A DNA stretch of 64,000 nucleotides from Euborellia annulipes (lineage: Eukaryota > Arthropoda > Insecta > Dermaptera > Anisolabididae): assembly GCA_023213315.1 (NCBI GenBank), contig JAKCPI010003270.1, positions 46,389-110,388 on the forward strand, written 5' to 3'. The translations under genes were made by a program, and so were the position numbers. Of the stretch, positions 32,446 through 43,090 are shown one piece after another. The notes beneath the pieces were generated by a model. The model was not told where the DNA came from, did no database searches, and saw nothing but the letters and a program-made list of their open reading frames with translations. Within the stretch, counting starts at the first letter, position 1. Each line of letters opens with the position of its first letter.

Positions 32446-33064
32446 CTAATAATAATATTTCAAACCACAAAAGCTTTAATAAACAAATTCTATTGTTATC
32501 GTTAATATATTGTGATAGTTAAAGTGAATATCTATCTTTAAAATTCAATCGAATTTATTTATAAATGATGATATGATCCTAACAACAACAACAACAACGT
32601 AAAATCAATTTCCAACTCATGATGGTGTTATAATATTAAATAGAAGACGTACGTAATAATATTCCAAGATAATAATAATACCACCTCCATCAGCCAAAAC
32701 AAAATGGCGTTTGTGACACCCACGCTTGTGTGTGTGTGTGTGTGTGTGTGCAATTCACGCCACGCTATTAATATCGACCTCCCTTTTCCCTTCTCGAAAC
32801 GAATCCGAATTCACCCCCTCTCCCTCTTCATGCGAAAAGTTGGGTATTAATCAAACTTTGGCATCAAGTTCCCGTTGCCGCCGATAATAATGCATCTATA
32901 TTTCTGCATAAAGATGTCTTTTTGATGACGAAAGTTGTACTAGGGAAAAAGAAATTAATTTGACAAAATACCATATACATACAACTAAAGAGATAGATGA
33001 CTTGAATAATATTGTTTGATTTATTTATTCCGATCTTTGTCATTTTAGAACTTTAGACTACAAT
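32446..33064. other. Mixed interval with microsatellites
   Basis: AAC repeat at 32,581-32,598 and GT repeat at 32,728-32,750. 32,690-32,960 is more complex but has no supported coding frame. Confidence 0.4.
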
Positions 33065-33068
33065 TTAA

Positions 33069-33460
33069 GGTGCGCGTCTCGAAAAACCGTTAGAAGACGA
33101 TTCAGTATCGAGTTACTCTAGGCGGCAATAGATGGCGTTAGTTTTCCCCATAGGAATACAAGGAATTTATTCCATTTCATTTGAAAGATTCCAGCTAATT
33201 AATTAACGGTAAAAAATTAATTATTTTTTAACACAATGATTACTAATTTAATTATCTACAAGATATAGAGCGAATTTTTTTAAAATATCTCTTATTTAAT
33301 GCGATTAATCTAAAAAAAAAATTATTTTTTCGTAAATCAAAAAAAGGGCTTCTATAAGTTGTAGATATTTTAAATATCTTTAATTAAAAAAAAATTTGAG
33401 GTCGATAGCTTCAAAATTGTGGCCGCAATCTTCCAAAATTAGCACCCCGAGACGTGCACC
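33069..33460. mobile_element. MITE with TTAA target duplication
   Basis: Ends GGTGCGCGTCTCG and (reverse) GGTGCACGTCTCG, flanked by TTAA at 33,065-33,068 and 33,461-33,464. TTAA duplication is typical of piggyBac and Kolobok; I cannot separate these. The 392-bp AT-rich interior is non-coding. Confidence 0.65.
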
Positions 33461-33464
33461 TTAA

Positions 33465-33640
33465 ATCCATATAATAGCGAATTGTCCGTCTGTCTACTCC
33501 TATAGAAGTGAAAATTTTCACTCTTATAGAAAATGTTATAGAGAGTTCAGGAAAAAACCAAATTCTCAATTCCTGAAAATGCAGAATTTTTCCCATAGAA
33601 AAGCATTGGGTACTATGAAAAATTAAACCCAATTAATTAT
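33465..33640 (-). mobile_element. Family H 3' fragment
   Basis: Reverse of the 16.6-16.88 kb end: TATGGATT..GCGAATTGTCCGTCTGTCTA, ATAACATTTTCTATAAGAG, TTTTCTATGGGAAAAATTC. Starts immediately at the MITE border. Confidence 0.6.
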
Positions 33641-33912
33641 AATAATTAAGAAAATCTCTCAAATAAAAAATGATAAAAAATTGTTATATAATTAATTCAC
33701 TTTTTGCTTTATTTATTTCATTGTTCTTAGATTTTTCAATAATTTCTAAAAATCACTTTTTCATTTCTCTTAATTCTTGTAAGAGAGGTTAGTTGATTAC
33801 CAGATTTTTCTTATCTCTCGCAAACCTAAAGAAATATATTTATATTTGTAAGACCACCATCATTAATCCTTGTTTGTTAAAATTCAAGCTCCATCTTTAA
33901 TGATATAATTAA

Positions 33913-34370
33913 TAAAATTTCGGAAATAATCGCCGCTTATTTACCAGAGGTGTATCACTGCCACGAAGACACATCTCAAACCCCCATGAACGTAGCCATC
34001 TACCGGCACTCCGTGAAGTTACATATTTCCTCTCTCTAAATCCTCATCCTGCCTTTCATTAGATAAACTAAACCTTATTTTTGGCTCCTTTTATCCATCC
34101 TTTTCTATGCTAGGGAGGAGGATGTCCTAGTTTGAGGAGGGACTCCCTCAGCACCTACTCCTTTCGAGGAATGCATCACTGAGAGGGAATCTTCTTTACT
34201 TCCCTTCCACAGGACGGGATGTCACAGCAACTCCCTCTCCTCGTAGAGCTGCCTGGGGGCCAATGTGGCGAGATTCAATATTCCAATCCAGTGGTTTACA
34301 TTAATTAAGTCCAGGATTTGAACACCTTTGCAGAAGCCGTCATCCTAGCCCACTACACCAGTAAGCCTCC
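33913..34370 (-). mobile_element. Family A SINE, near full length
   Basis: From the 3' end (CGCTTATTTACCAGAGG) to the head (TAGCCCACTACACCAGTAAG). A deletion in the linker removes the AAATATTTTTATT part. Confidence 0.85.
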
Positions 34371-34405
34371 CTAAAATTTTGGAAAAATCAGATTTAATTT
34401 ATATA

Positions 34406-34621
34406 GCCCTTGGGACTTGGTGTTGCTGTAGGGGTTAGCGTGCTAACCTTGGATACTAAATGGCTTAAATAAGAATGCCTTGACCCTAATATGTATTTTA
34501 ATCAATAACGGATGTCGTAAAAGTCTTATATGGCCTGAGATGCCGAAAAGACTGTGTGAATTTGTGTGTGTGAGTGTGAGTGTGAATGATAAAAAAGTGT
34601 GAGTGTTTAAAAAAAAAAAAA
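34406..34621 (+). mobile_element. Family B SINE lacking its B box
   Basis: Head (GGGACTTGGTGTTGCTGTAG, GGGTTAGCGTGCTAACC), then a jump to GGATACTAAATGGCTTAAAT, body and 15-base poly-A. The deletion removes the B box and half of the internal hairpin. Confidence 0.8.
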
Positions 34622-34864
34622 ATTATATAAAATAAATTAAGCTTATAGAAAAATAATTGTGAAATTTAATTTTTTAAATTCCTACATCTATTACTTTGAA
34701 ATAAATTAACGAATTTTCATGGAATGAATGGGAGAAGAAAACGTATGTCCTTCAAAAAATATGCTTCAATTAAAATAAAAATACCGGTATTTAATAAGTT
34801 AATTAATTCATTTATTTTTTGTTTTAGACAATTAAGCTATAAGCCCATAAAAATTCGTATATTT
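34622..34864 (+). repeat. Family G copies
   Basis: AATAATTGTGAAATTTAATT and TTTGAAATAAATTAACGAAT are family G hallmarks; TTCGTATATTTATTTCAGAG follows. Confidence 0.45.
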
Positions 34865-34877
34865 ATTTCAGAGCATA

Positions 34878-35428
34878 GGGGCTAGCTGGTGTAGTGAGCT
34901 AGGGTGTTGGCTTCTACAAAGAAGATCCCTGTTCAAATCCTTGGCGTGCGGAATTTTTCATTAAATAAAAATATTTATTTAATGGAAACAAATCCTCAAG
35001 CAGGCACTGGATTGGAATATTGGATCTCACCACAATAGCCCCCAGTCAACTCTACGAGGAGAGGGAGTTGCTGTGACATCCCGTCCTGTGAAAGGGACGT
35101 AAAAAAGGTTCCCTCTCAGTGATGCATTCTTCGAAAGGAGTCAGTAATGAGGAAGTCCCTCCTCATACTAGGACATCCTCCCTAGCATAGAAGAGGTTGG
35201 ATATAAGGAGCCGGTTGGAACCAGAAATAAGAATTAGTTCACTAGCTAGAGACCAGAGCAGGAAGAGGAGTTAGAGATAGGAAATGATGTAACTTCACGG
35301 GGTGCCGGTAGATGGCTATGGCCAGAGCCCGGTAGGGTTTGAGGTGTGTGTGTCTTCGTGTACGAAAGCACCTCGGGTAAATAAACGGGGATCCCGATAG
35401 GAATTACAAAATAAAATAAATAAAATAA
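34878..35428 (+). mobile_element. Family A SINE, full length, with 13-bp target duplication
   Basis: Best reference copy: head (GCTGGTGTAGTGAGCTAGGG) with B box TGTTCAAATCC, linker, body, GTGCCGGTAGATGGC 3' domain, GGGGATCCCGATAGGAATTA and an AAATA-type tail. Flanks atttcagagcata (34,865-34,877) and atttcagagtata (35,429-35,441) differ at one base. Confidence 0.9.
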
Positions 35429-35441
35429 ATTTCAGAGTATA

Positions 35442-36423
35442 AATGGGAAATGAAAATTCAGAAAAATAAAATTTAATTTATATATACAATCAATTATAGA
35501 AAAATAATTATGAAATTTATTTATTAGAATTTTCAATTTCCACATATACTCTGAAATAAATTAACGAATTTTTTCAAATTAATTATTTAAAATAAAAAAA
35601 AAAAATAAATTAATGAACTTATTAAATACAGGCTGTAGAGTTTTTGTTTTAATTGAAGCATACCCTTTGAAGGACACGACGCGTTTTCTTCTCCCATTCA
35701 TCCCATCATCATCATCATCGTCCCGTCTCTTCTTGCAGCGTGAAAACTTTAATCTCATTCACAAGTTTCTATCGATTTTCTTTCCCTCCTGTGTGTGTGT
35801 GTGTGTGGAATTATACATCCGTTCTTTTTTTTTCTTTCTTTCTTTTTCTTCTCCTTCGATAGAGATGACGGGAAACGGTTGGAAAGGGATAAAAAAAAGA
35901 GAGACCTTTGCGCTCGACAGCCAGGTGTAAATAATGTTTTTTTTTTCTCGGTTTTACTGAGAAAATTGTTTGAATAAAAACCTTACAGGAGTCGCTCGCT
36001 CTCTGCTTTGTTACTTCTTCCGAAGAAATAGATTATCATATATACACACACACACAGACAGAGAGAAAGAATCTTATAAATAATTTTATCGAGAAATTTT
36101 CTCTTTTTTTTTTTTTTTGTATAATAATGTCAAAATGTTAGTTTTAAAATTCAATTAAATAAAAATGTTTTTGTGATTTTTTTTGATTACCTATATATCT
36201 AAATTTAACTGAATTTATTTATTTATATAAAGAATTAAATTTTATATAATTCTTATGCTAGCAAATTTTGTTGTTAAATTTATTACAAAGAAATTTTCAT
36301 TAATCCAAAAAAAAATAAATACATTTAACTCAATTTCGTTAATTTCGTAACTGAATTTTAATGTCAAAGTAGTTATTAGATAGAATTTTTTTTTTTTTAA
36401 TTTTTATTGTTATTTGAATTTGC
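35442..36423. other. Interval with a family G copy and single-copy-looking part
   Basis: 35,470-35,570 is family G-like. 35,610-35,930 is more complex (ATC, GT and CTTT tracts; a splice-acceptor-like TCTTCTTGCAG at 35,731). A 105-codon frame crosses it but is Ser/Phe-rich low complexity. No gene called. Confidence 0.4.
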
Positions 36424-36877
36424 TTATGTGCACGAAGACACACACCTCAAACCAAACAGGCCTCTGGCCATCTACCAGCACCCTGTGAAGTTACATTTAT
36501 TTCCTATCTCTAGCTGTCTTCGTTTTTAGTAAGTGAACTAATCCTTATTACTGGTTCCTTTTATCCCACCTCTTCTATGCTAAGGAGGATGTCCTAGTTT
36601 GAGGAGGAACTCCCTCAGAGACTGATCCTTTCGAAGAATGCATCACTGAGAGGTTGAACCTTCTTTACGTCACTTCCATATGACGGGGTGTCACAGCAAC
36701 TCCCTCTCCTCGTAGAGTTGCCTGGGGGCTATTGTGGACATCAATATTCCAATCCAGTGCCTGCTTGAGGATTTGCTTACATTAAATAAATATTTTTAAT
36801 TAATTAAAAAATCCCGCACGCCCAGGGTTTGAACAGGGATCTTCTTTAGAAGCCGATGCCCTGGCTCACTACACCAA
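36424..36877 (-). mobile_element. Family A SINE, near full length
   Basis: From TGCACGAAGACACACACCTC to the head (CTGGCTCACTACACCAATAA); the linker is intact and the final 3' tail is truncated. Confidence 0.85.
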
Positions 36878-37804
36878 TAAATTTATATAATTAATTATTG
36901 AATAATAATTGTGAGATTTAATTTATTTTCTAATTTCCACATGAACTCTGCAGTTACTCAACTTTATGGGTATTTTTTTTGTTTGATGTAGAATTTGAAG
37001 ATAGTTCTAGACTCTAAGGTCTGTATATAACTAAAAAAACTTTAAATATTTGTTGTTATGGAGAATTCAAACCAGAATCAAGATCTCTATAAATTGTTAT
37101 CTATAATAATTGGTGAGATGCCCGTGACAAACATACCGACAGATATATTATTCTAATATCAATATCTATATATAAATCCTCCGTTATCTTTCTAAGTTCA
37201 CTTTTTATTTCAGGTAAATATAACTGTCTGTCTGTCCATCACTCGCTGTGACAAAAAAAAAAAGATTTATCTCCGTTAAAAAAAAAAAGAGTGACGGTCT
37301 TTTGATTTATCTCCGGCCGTAATTGTATTTCATCTCCCTGAGAGAGAGAGAGATAAACTCTTCCCTTTTTTTTTTCTAACCCACGAATATTGAATTTATT
37401 TATTATTTCGCATACGATTAAGCAGCAGCAGCCTCTTTCTTCTTTTGTTCTTTTTCCTAAGGTTAAAACAATATTTCCCTAAACTTTTTTTTTTTTTTGT
37501 AATATTAAAATAGAGAAAGAAAATCAATTTTTTTTTTTTTTTGGTATTCCTACCTTAAAATTTTTCTGATTGATTTTGTTTTTATTTTATTATTCATAGA
37601 AGGAAGGATATTACTAAATCTAAAATTGATTGAATTGAGAAACAAATATATTTGTTTTTATTTATTTAGTTATTTAAAAGTAAATTACTTTTAGATGTAG
37701 GTGAGGATATTAAAGATAAATTTAAAAGAATTTTTTAATTCTAAGTTTTTTTTTTTTTAATTAAAAACGTCACACTAATGCCGACTCTTTGTAAGGTATA
37801 CAAC
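36878..37804. other. AT-rich interval with a family G copy
   Basis: 36,890-36,985 is family G (AATAATTGTGAGATTTAATT). The remainder has A/T tracts, a GA tract near 37,340 and no coding signal. Confidence 0.45.
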
Positions 37805-37816
37805 AGGCATTAGTGC

Positions 37817-38066
37817 CCACGGGGCTTGGTTGGTAGCGTGCCTATCTTCTATACCGAACGTCGCGGGTTCGGATCCTAGGCAGTCCGATGATTTTATTTA
37901 AGGCATTTGGATATCAAATGACTTAAATAAAAATGCCTGAACCTCCAATTGATATATTAAACATACTGAGTATCGTTAAAAGTCTTAAATGGCCTCAGTT
38001 GCCGAAAATACTGTGTGATGAACGTGAATGAAAAAAAGTGTGAATGTTTAAAAAAAAAAAAAAAAT
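37817..38066 (+). mobile_element. Family B SINE, full length, with 12-bp target duplication
   Basis: A box region GGTTGGTAGCGTG, B box GCGGGTTCGGATCC, internal hairpin ATTTGGATATCAAAT, GTCTTAAATGGCC body, GTGTGAATGTTT and A16. Flanks aggcattagtgc at 37,805-37,816 and 38,067-38,078 are identical. Confidence 0.9.
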
Positions 38067-38231
38067 AGGCATTAGTGCATGTGTATGCTACGACATGGAA
38101 CGCCTGACTCAAGAATTGTTATAATAGTGTTAATATTTAATGAGTGGTAGCAACATTGTATAATAATTTTGTAAAATGGAAAATATTTATTATTATTATT
38201 CAAAATCATTTCTAAATCATTCCCTTCATCT

Positions 38232-38460
38232 AGACTTACACTGGATTGGATCTCACCACAATAACCCCCAGGCAACTCTACGAGGAGAGGGAGTTGCTGT
38301 GACATCCTGTCCTCACGTAAAGAAGGTTCCCTCTCAGTGATGCATTTTTCCAAAGGAGTCGGTGCTGAGAGAGTTCCTCCTCAAACTAGGACATCCTCCA
38401 TAGTATAGAAGAGATTGGATAAAATGAACCAGAAATAATGATTCAGTTTATTAGCTAGCT
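38232..38460 (+). mobile_element. Family A SINE fragment
   Basis: ACACTGGATTGGATCTCACC through AACTAGGACATCCTCC to AATAATGATTCAGTT; head and tail are missing. Confidence 0.8.
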
Positions 38461-39037
38461 ATAATATATTATTGGCTTCCGGCGGGTGTTCAACAGTCTT
38501 ATTATTCGTAGGTCACTTATCCACTTTGGGCGGTGATTATACTATACCTTATAGGCAAAGCTTTAGAGGTGTTTTCACCAACCATTAGTCTACTTTTTAT
38601 GATTAATTGATAATTTTTAAAATCAGACTGTAAAATTCTCAAAGCATAAAAAAATTGGTATCAACATCTGTAAAATTGATTGAATTCATTTATTGTTATC
38701 TAGCTACTTCACTCCTTTTCCTCTCACACACAAATTCATATTTTTTTGGTTTAATGTAATAATTTTAACTATTGAATAGAAGAAAACTCCATAAAAATCC
38801 GTTAAGTAGTTTCAGAAATCATTGGTATTAATAATAAAAAAATAAAAAAAATAAAATCCAAAATTTTTTTATATTTTTTTTTAAAAAAAAAAATTTTTTT
38901 TTTTTTTTTACCGGGGGGGGGTGTGTGTGTGTTTGGGTTGTCCATTAGTACAAAACAATTGCACCTTAAATCTTAAGTTTTGGTCAACAATATAAGAAAC
39001 ACACAATATACATCATGTATTTAATAAAAAAATAAGG
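38461..39037. other. Unassigned interval with low-complexity end
   Basis: CCATAAAAATCCGTTAAGTA at about 38,791 is family G. 38,865-38,932 consists of A, T and G runs. The rest is unassigned. Confidence 0.4.
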
Positions 39038-39500
39038 TGGGCCTCGCTGGTGTAGTGGGCTAGGGTGTCGGCTTCTACAAAGAAGATCCCTGTTCAAACC
39101 GTGGGCGTACGGGATTTTTCATTAAATAAAAATATTTATTTCATGTAAACAAATCCTCAAGCAGGCACTGGATTGGAATATAGCCTCTAAGCAACTCTAC
39201 GAGGAGAGGGAGTGGCTGTGGAAGGGACGTAAAGAAGATTTCCTCTCAGTGATGCATTCTTCGAAAGGAGTAGGTGCTGAGGGAGTTCCTCCTCAAACTA
39301 GGACATCCTCCATAGCATAGAGGAGGTTGAATAAAAGGAATAGGGTAGAACTAGAAATAAAAATTAGTTCACTAGCTAGAAATGAACGCAGAAGGAGGAG
39401 TTAGAGATAGGAAATAATGTAACTTCGTGGAGCTACGGCCAGAGGTCGGTTGGGTTTGAACTGTGTGTCTTAAGCACCTCAGGTAAATAAACGTGAAACT
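39038..39500 (+). mobile_element. Family A SINE, near full length
   Basis: Complete head (CCTCGCTGGTGTAGTGGGCT) and B box (TGTTCAAACCGTGGG), body with a small deletion, and 3' end GGTAAATAAACGTGA. Confidence 0.85.
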
Positions 39501-40026
39501 CACGTATTACAATTAAACTTCGGAAATTCCTAATCTTGTATTTTTTCTTTAATTCGCTTGTTTATAATAATCTTCTCAGGCTTGAAGCAATTTACCAGTG
39601 CCTATCGGCTCATCTGTTTTCGTGTTAATTCGATTATTTTGGTGTTGGCGGTGCTAAAAGGCCTTGCCTTGCCTTACCTACCAACCAACCATCTCTCTGG
39701 GTCCAAATTGCACTCCGCCCCCCTCCCTTCCCCTCACCTCTACAGTACAAGATAATCGAGTCTCGTCTAATTATTTGCTAGAGGATCGGATGGAGTTTGG
39801 GGAGATACCTTTTTTTTCTCTCTCTCTTGAGTCACTTGATGAGATTCCGTCGTCTTATCTGTTCCATTTCTACTTTTTTTTTTTCTCCCATTCTTTGGGT
39901 GTCTATTATAATAATAGGAAAAGGAAGTTTGGGAAGATACGTTTTCTTTTTGTTTTTAATCTCGTTATTGAGATTCCATCAGATTTTTTTTATTTTGGGG
40001 TAATTAGATCATTCATATACAAGTTT
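39501..40026. other. Single-copy-looking interval
   Basis: A 136-codon frame (39,664-40,074) runs through here into the next repeat. It is Ser/Phe/Leu-rich and contains an internal diverged duplication (GGAGTTTGGGGAGATACC and GGAAGTTTGGGAAGATACG). No domain is visible, so not called. Confidence 0.35.
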
Positions 40027-40350
40027 GGAGAATCTGGTGTGACTGGTCGCACAACTATCTCTTATCTTTTGTAATTGAAAAGTTTGTCACACCAGATTTT
40101 TTGTAAAGTATATTTTGTATATTTATATTTTATTACCATATCTCCTATCTTTCCTATGAAGTACAAGAATAAAGTGTGCTTCAAACAATTTCAATGGCAA
40201 AAAGAGCATCTAAAAAATAATTGTTTTATGAATTTTAATCAAAATCGTTAGAGCAAATTTTGAAAAAATCGAAGAAAAAAAAACTAAAAAGGTACATCAG
40301 TAAAGTACTAGTACTTTTTTACCGATTTTGATCATAAAATTTTGAATACA
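40027..40350 (+). mobile_element. Family C element, left half
   Basis: Hairpin AATCTGGTGTGACTGG...TTGTCACACCAGATT, then the MKYKNKVCF frame and AAAGTACTAGTAC. The right half is missing. Confidence 0.7.
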
Positions 40351-40641
40351 TAAAAATTTTGAAATTTTTCTTATTGCTATATATTTATTAAATATTAAAT
40401 ATTATTGTACATTTATTTATGTGTTCGATTAATAGTAATATATTTTCGTATAATATTAAATATTTCTTTATACTGTATTATATTTTTGACATAAATCATT
40501 TGAATTTTCTTTAAATATATGTAACATGTTAAAAATTAAAAGCCAATAATTAAAAAAAAAAATTTATTTATTTATTAATATTAAAAAAAAATCCTTAGTA
40601 ATCCAAAAAAAAAAATAAATAAATTACACAAAAAAAAAATA
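40351..40641. other. AT-rich interval
   Basis: Only AT-rich sequence and A-tracts. Confidence 0.5.
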
Positions 40642-40716
40642 GTTGCAGAGGACGAGATTCGAACTCGGGATTTCATGTATACAAGAATGAACGCTACCGA
40701 TCTAGGCATCGCGGCT
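40642..40716 (-). repeat. tRNA-like sequence followed by a T-run
   Basis: Minus strand: GATCGGTAGCG (A-box-like), an arm TTCAT/ATGAA with a 10-base loop, GAGTTCGAATCTC (B box and T-arm), then TTTTTTTTT. The acceptor strands pair poorly (about 4 of 7). It could be a Pol III-transcribed pseudo-tRNA or a SINE head; a functional tRNA is unlikely. Confidence 0.4.
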
Positions 40717-41074
40717 TTTGTAAATGTTATTGTTAGCAGCAGCTTCCCAGATAGCACACTTCGTCTTATGTACCTACCGTTTAGTTCCAGTTTACGGCCA
40801 AGACGTACCTGGACCTAAATGGTAAGTAAAGCGGGCTAACATGGCGGATACGTCCAATCATGTATGTACATAAGATGTCCCGCCCCGACCTATTCCAGAC
40901 ATACACTTAGAATTTTTTTCAAAAAAATATTTTTGTATTTTCAAAGTATTTTTTTCAGTTCCTCATACGGCTTAGAGATAGAATATTTTAAAAAAATGTT
41001 AATTTTTTTTTTCAAATTATTTATTTCTCTTTTTCAAGGGTTTTGGAAATTATTAAAAATATATTTAAAAAATA

Positions 41075-41445
41075 CACAAGTGTAGGTCGCATAGCGGACC
41101 TATTCCGGCTGTAAACTTAGAATTTTTTTTCAAAAAAAAAAGAAAAAAAAATACAAGTGTAGGTCGCATACCGGACCTATTCCGGCTGTAAACTTAGAAT
41201 TTTTTTTTCAAAAAAAAAAAAAGAAAAAAAAATACAAGTGTAGGTCGCATACCGGACCTATTCCGGCTGTAAACTTAGAATTTTTTTTCAAAAAAAAAAA
41301 AGAAAAAAAAATACAAGTGTAGGTCGCATACCGGACCAATTCCGGCTGTAAACTTAGAATTTTTTTTCAAAAAAAAAAAAGAAAAAAAAAATACAAGTGT
41401 AGGTCGCATACCGGACCAATTCCGGCTGTAAACTTAGAATTTTTT
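41075..41445 (+). repeat. Minisatellite, five units of 77-81 bp
   Basis: AGTGTAGGTCGCATA occurs at 41,079, 41,156, 41,237, 41,316 and 41,396, each followed by CGGACC.ATTCCGGCTGTAA and an A-rich run. Length differences lie in the A-tracts. A diverged relative (GACCTATTCCAGACATACAC) precedes it near 40,889. It lies within the 3-kb transposon. Confidence 0.9.
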
Positions 41446-41858
41446 CAAAGAAAAATTTTTTTTATCAATTTTATTTACCAAAACAAATGTGAAGTTATGA
41501 TCCATTAATATGTTGGAATGCTAATCCTAATAAAATAAAATTTATCAAATTTTTAAATTTTTGTATAAATATTTTGTTTAATTTTTTTTTATGAACATTG
41601 AACAAATAATTGTTTTTTTTAGGATTCCTATATAAAAAGGTAAGTTTGGTTTTATTTTTTATTATTTATATTATTTATTATAAAAATAAAATCTTTAAAG
41701 ACAATGTGGAGAAAGCCCGTAATAGAGATAGAAGATAAAATAAAATTAGGACCGAAAACAAGTTTGTCTTTTTATTTCATCTTCCAAAATCTTTCAATTT
41801 TTCTAGGTATTGGAACATTTATTTGCATATACTTGTTTGATTGACTAATCTGCAGAAA

Positions 41859-42119
41859 ATGGGCTTACCGCGTGGTTTAAAATCTTCCCCCAATTTTTGG
41901 CCCTGTATTTGGGAAAGAAATTATAATTTATAATGGCATGTTTATAAAAGAGCTCGTTTGATATACCAAGAAGAAATGCAATCTTGTCACAATTTATATG
42001 ATGATTGTAATAACATATTAGAAAATCGCCTAATTAAAATGCTATTAAAATTTAGACGAATGGAATGCGGACAGTGGCTTAGAATTGACAAAAAGATGGC
42101 TGGAATGGAAAAAAAATAA
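41859..42119 (+). pseudogene. Broken reading frame, possible transposon protein remnant
   Basis: From ATG at 41,859 to TAA at 42,117 there are 86 codons in one frame with a single internal stop (TAA at 41,931, codon 25). The part after the stop begins WHVYKRARLIYQEEM and later has LIKMLLKFRRMECGQWL. It is charged, non-repetitive and unlike the surrounding low-complexity DNA. A GTAAGT donor-like site (41,641) and a TTTTTCTAG acceptor-like site (about 41,805) lie upstream. I do not recognise the family. Chance cannot be excluded. Confidence 0.4.
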
Positions 42120-42371
42120 AATATTAAACAATTGGAAAAACCCAGGAAAAACCCAGCGTCATTGTATTCAAAAATGGCAATGCCCTTTGTAAAGGGATAG
42201 ACTACCTGCCTGCTAAAACTGACCGCTTTCTAGCTTTAGTCTGCATTCAGCTTTTGACCTGAGAAGATGTATTTTTCAATTTCTGTTCCAACGAAATTCA
42301 TGAGTTGACAAATTTTTTTTTTTTTTATAAACTTTTTTGTCAAAAAAATATCTAAATAATTGTTTCATAAT

Positions 42372-42377
<6 letters not shown>

Positions 42378-42413
<36 letters not shown>

Positions 42414-42541
42414 GTCCTTCTCGGCATCTAAGGCCCTTTAGACCCCATCCCTATTTATTTCAAATGATTTGTAGTCAAATCAAATGAAATAAATTTTTCT
42501 CGCTTGGGATGGGAAGCGAACCCGGGACTCCGGTGCGAGAA
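42378..42541 (-). mobile_element. Variant family B SINE with 36-base poly-T and 13-bp target duplication
   Basis: Minus strand: CCGGGTTCGCTTCCC (B box), a hairpin ATTTCATTTGATTTG/CAAATCATTTGAAAT, GTCTAAAGGGCC...GCCGAGAAGGACC, poly-A. Flanks tcataataatttt at 42,365-42,377 and 42,542-42,554 are identical. It has the same layout as family B but a different sequence, and is 5'-truncated. Confidence 0.8.
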
Positions 42542-42605
42542 TCATAATAATTTTATAATTTTTTCTTTTTTTTTAGATCAATTGTCTTTTGTAAGCAGGC
42601 TGAAA

Positions 42606-42794
42606 TGAACAAATCTCCTTGAGAAAATAGAAATGTCTTTTCTATCAACCGGAAGAAATATGGAAGAAAACAACGATTATAAAAATTTAATCAGTATTTT
42701 TCCAAATGTATGTTTATCTTTGTTTAAAAAAAGTCCTAGACCATTTTATGAATCTAGCAATATTATGTACCGGTATATTTTATTTATTTTATAA
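42606..42794 (+). pseudogene. Second short reading frame in the 3-kb transposon
   Basis: After a stop at 42,606 an open frame runs to TAA at 42,792, with ATG at 42,633 giving 53 codons (MSFLSTGRNMEENNDYKN...). A long pyrimidine run ending in TAG (about 42,576) precedes it like a splice acceptor, but frames do not join cleanly. Possibly a second exon remnant of the transposon gene, possibly chance. Confidence 0.25.
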
Positions 42795-42894
42795 TGTTAT
42801 CTTTTTGTATAATTATTATTTATTAACAGATACGAGTAGGATGGCAGCCAGGAAAGAAATCAGACAAAAATCTAATCAATCTTTATCTAATTTT

Positions 42895-42945
42895 ATTTCG
42901 ATTACCGACGTTTCGGACGCAAATTGCGCACTTCCTCAGGTCAGC
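42895..42945 (-). ncRNA. Hammerhead ribozyme motif (P4 left arm)
   Basis: Minus strand CUGAGGA (42,933-42,939), stem II GTGCGC/GCGTCC with one mismatch and one G-U, GAAA (42,911-42,914). Minimal stem III AC/GU followed by A is possible. Core bases are consistent with CUGANGA. Confidence 0.55.
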
Positions 42946-43037
42946 AAGAAACAATGAATCGTACACCCATGAATTGTGTTTTTATATTGTTAAAAAAAAA
43001 AAAAAAAATACGCCCATCTGTATTTTATTAACTGTCT

Positions 43038-43090
43038 ATTGTCCTGAGGAAGGGCGCGATTTGCGTCCGAAATGTCGGCAATCGAAATAA
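43038..43090 (+). ncRNA. Hammerhead ribozyme motif (P4 right arm)
   Basis: CUGAGGA (43,044-43,050), stem II GGGCGC/GCGTCC (six pairs with one G-U), GAAA (43,069-43,072). Stem III is weak (UGUCGG). Confidence 0.55.

Noticed and set aside
39664..40074. 136-codon plus-strand reading frame
   Set aside because: Ser/Phe/Leu-rich, contains a diverged internal duplication, and its end reads through a family C hairpin. No domain or start context.
41075..41445. Regular repeats as a possible CRISPR array
   Set aside because: The whole 77-81 bp unit is repeated, including the A-rich part; there are no unique spacers and the context is eukaryotic. It is a minisatellite.
42374..42409. 36-base T-run as an assembly artefact
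   Set aside because: It is the poly-A tail of a minus-strand SINE with identical 13-bp flanking repeats, so the run is expected, though its exact length may be uncertain.
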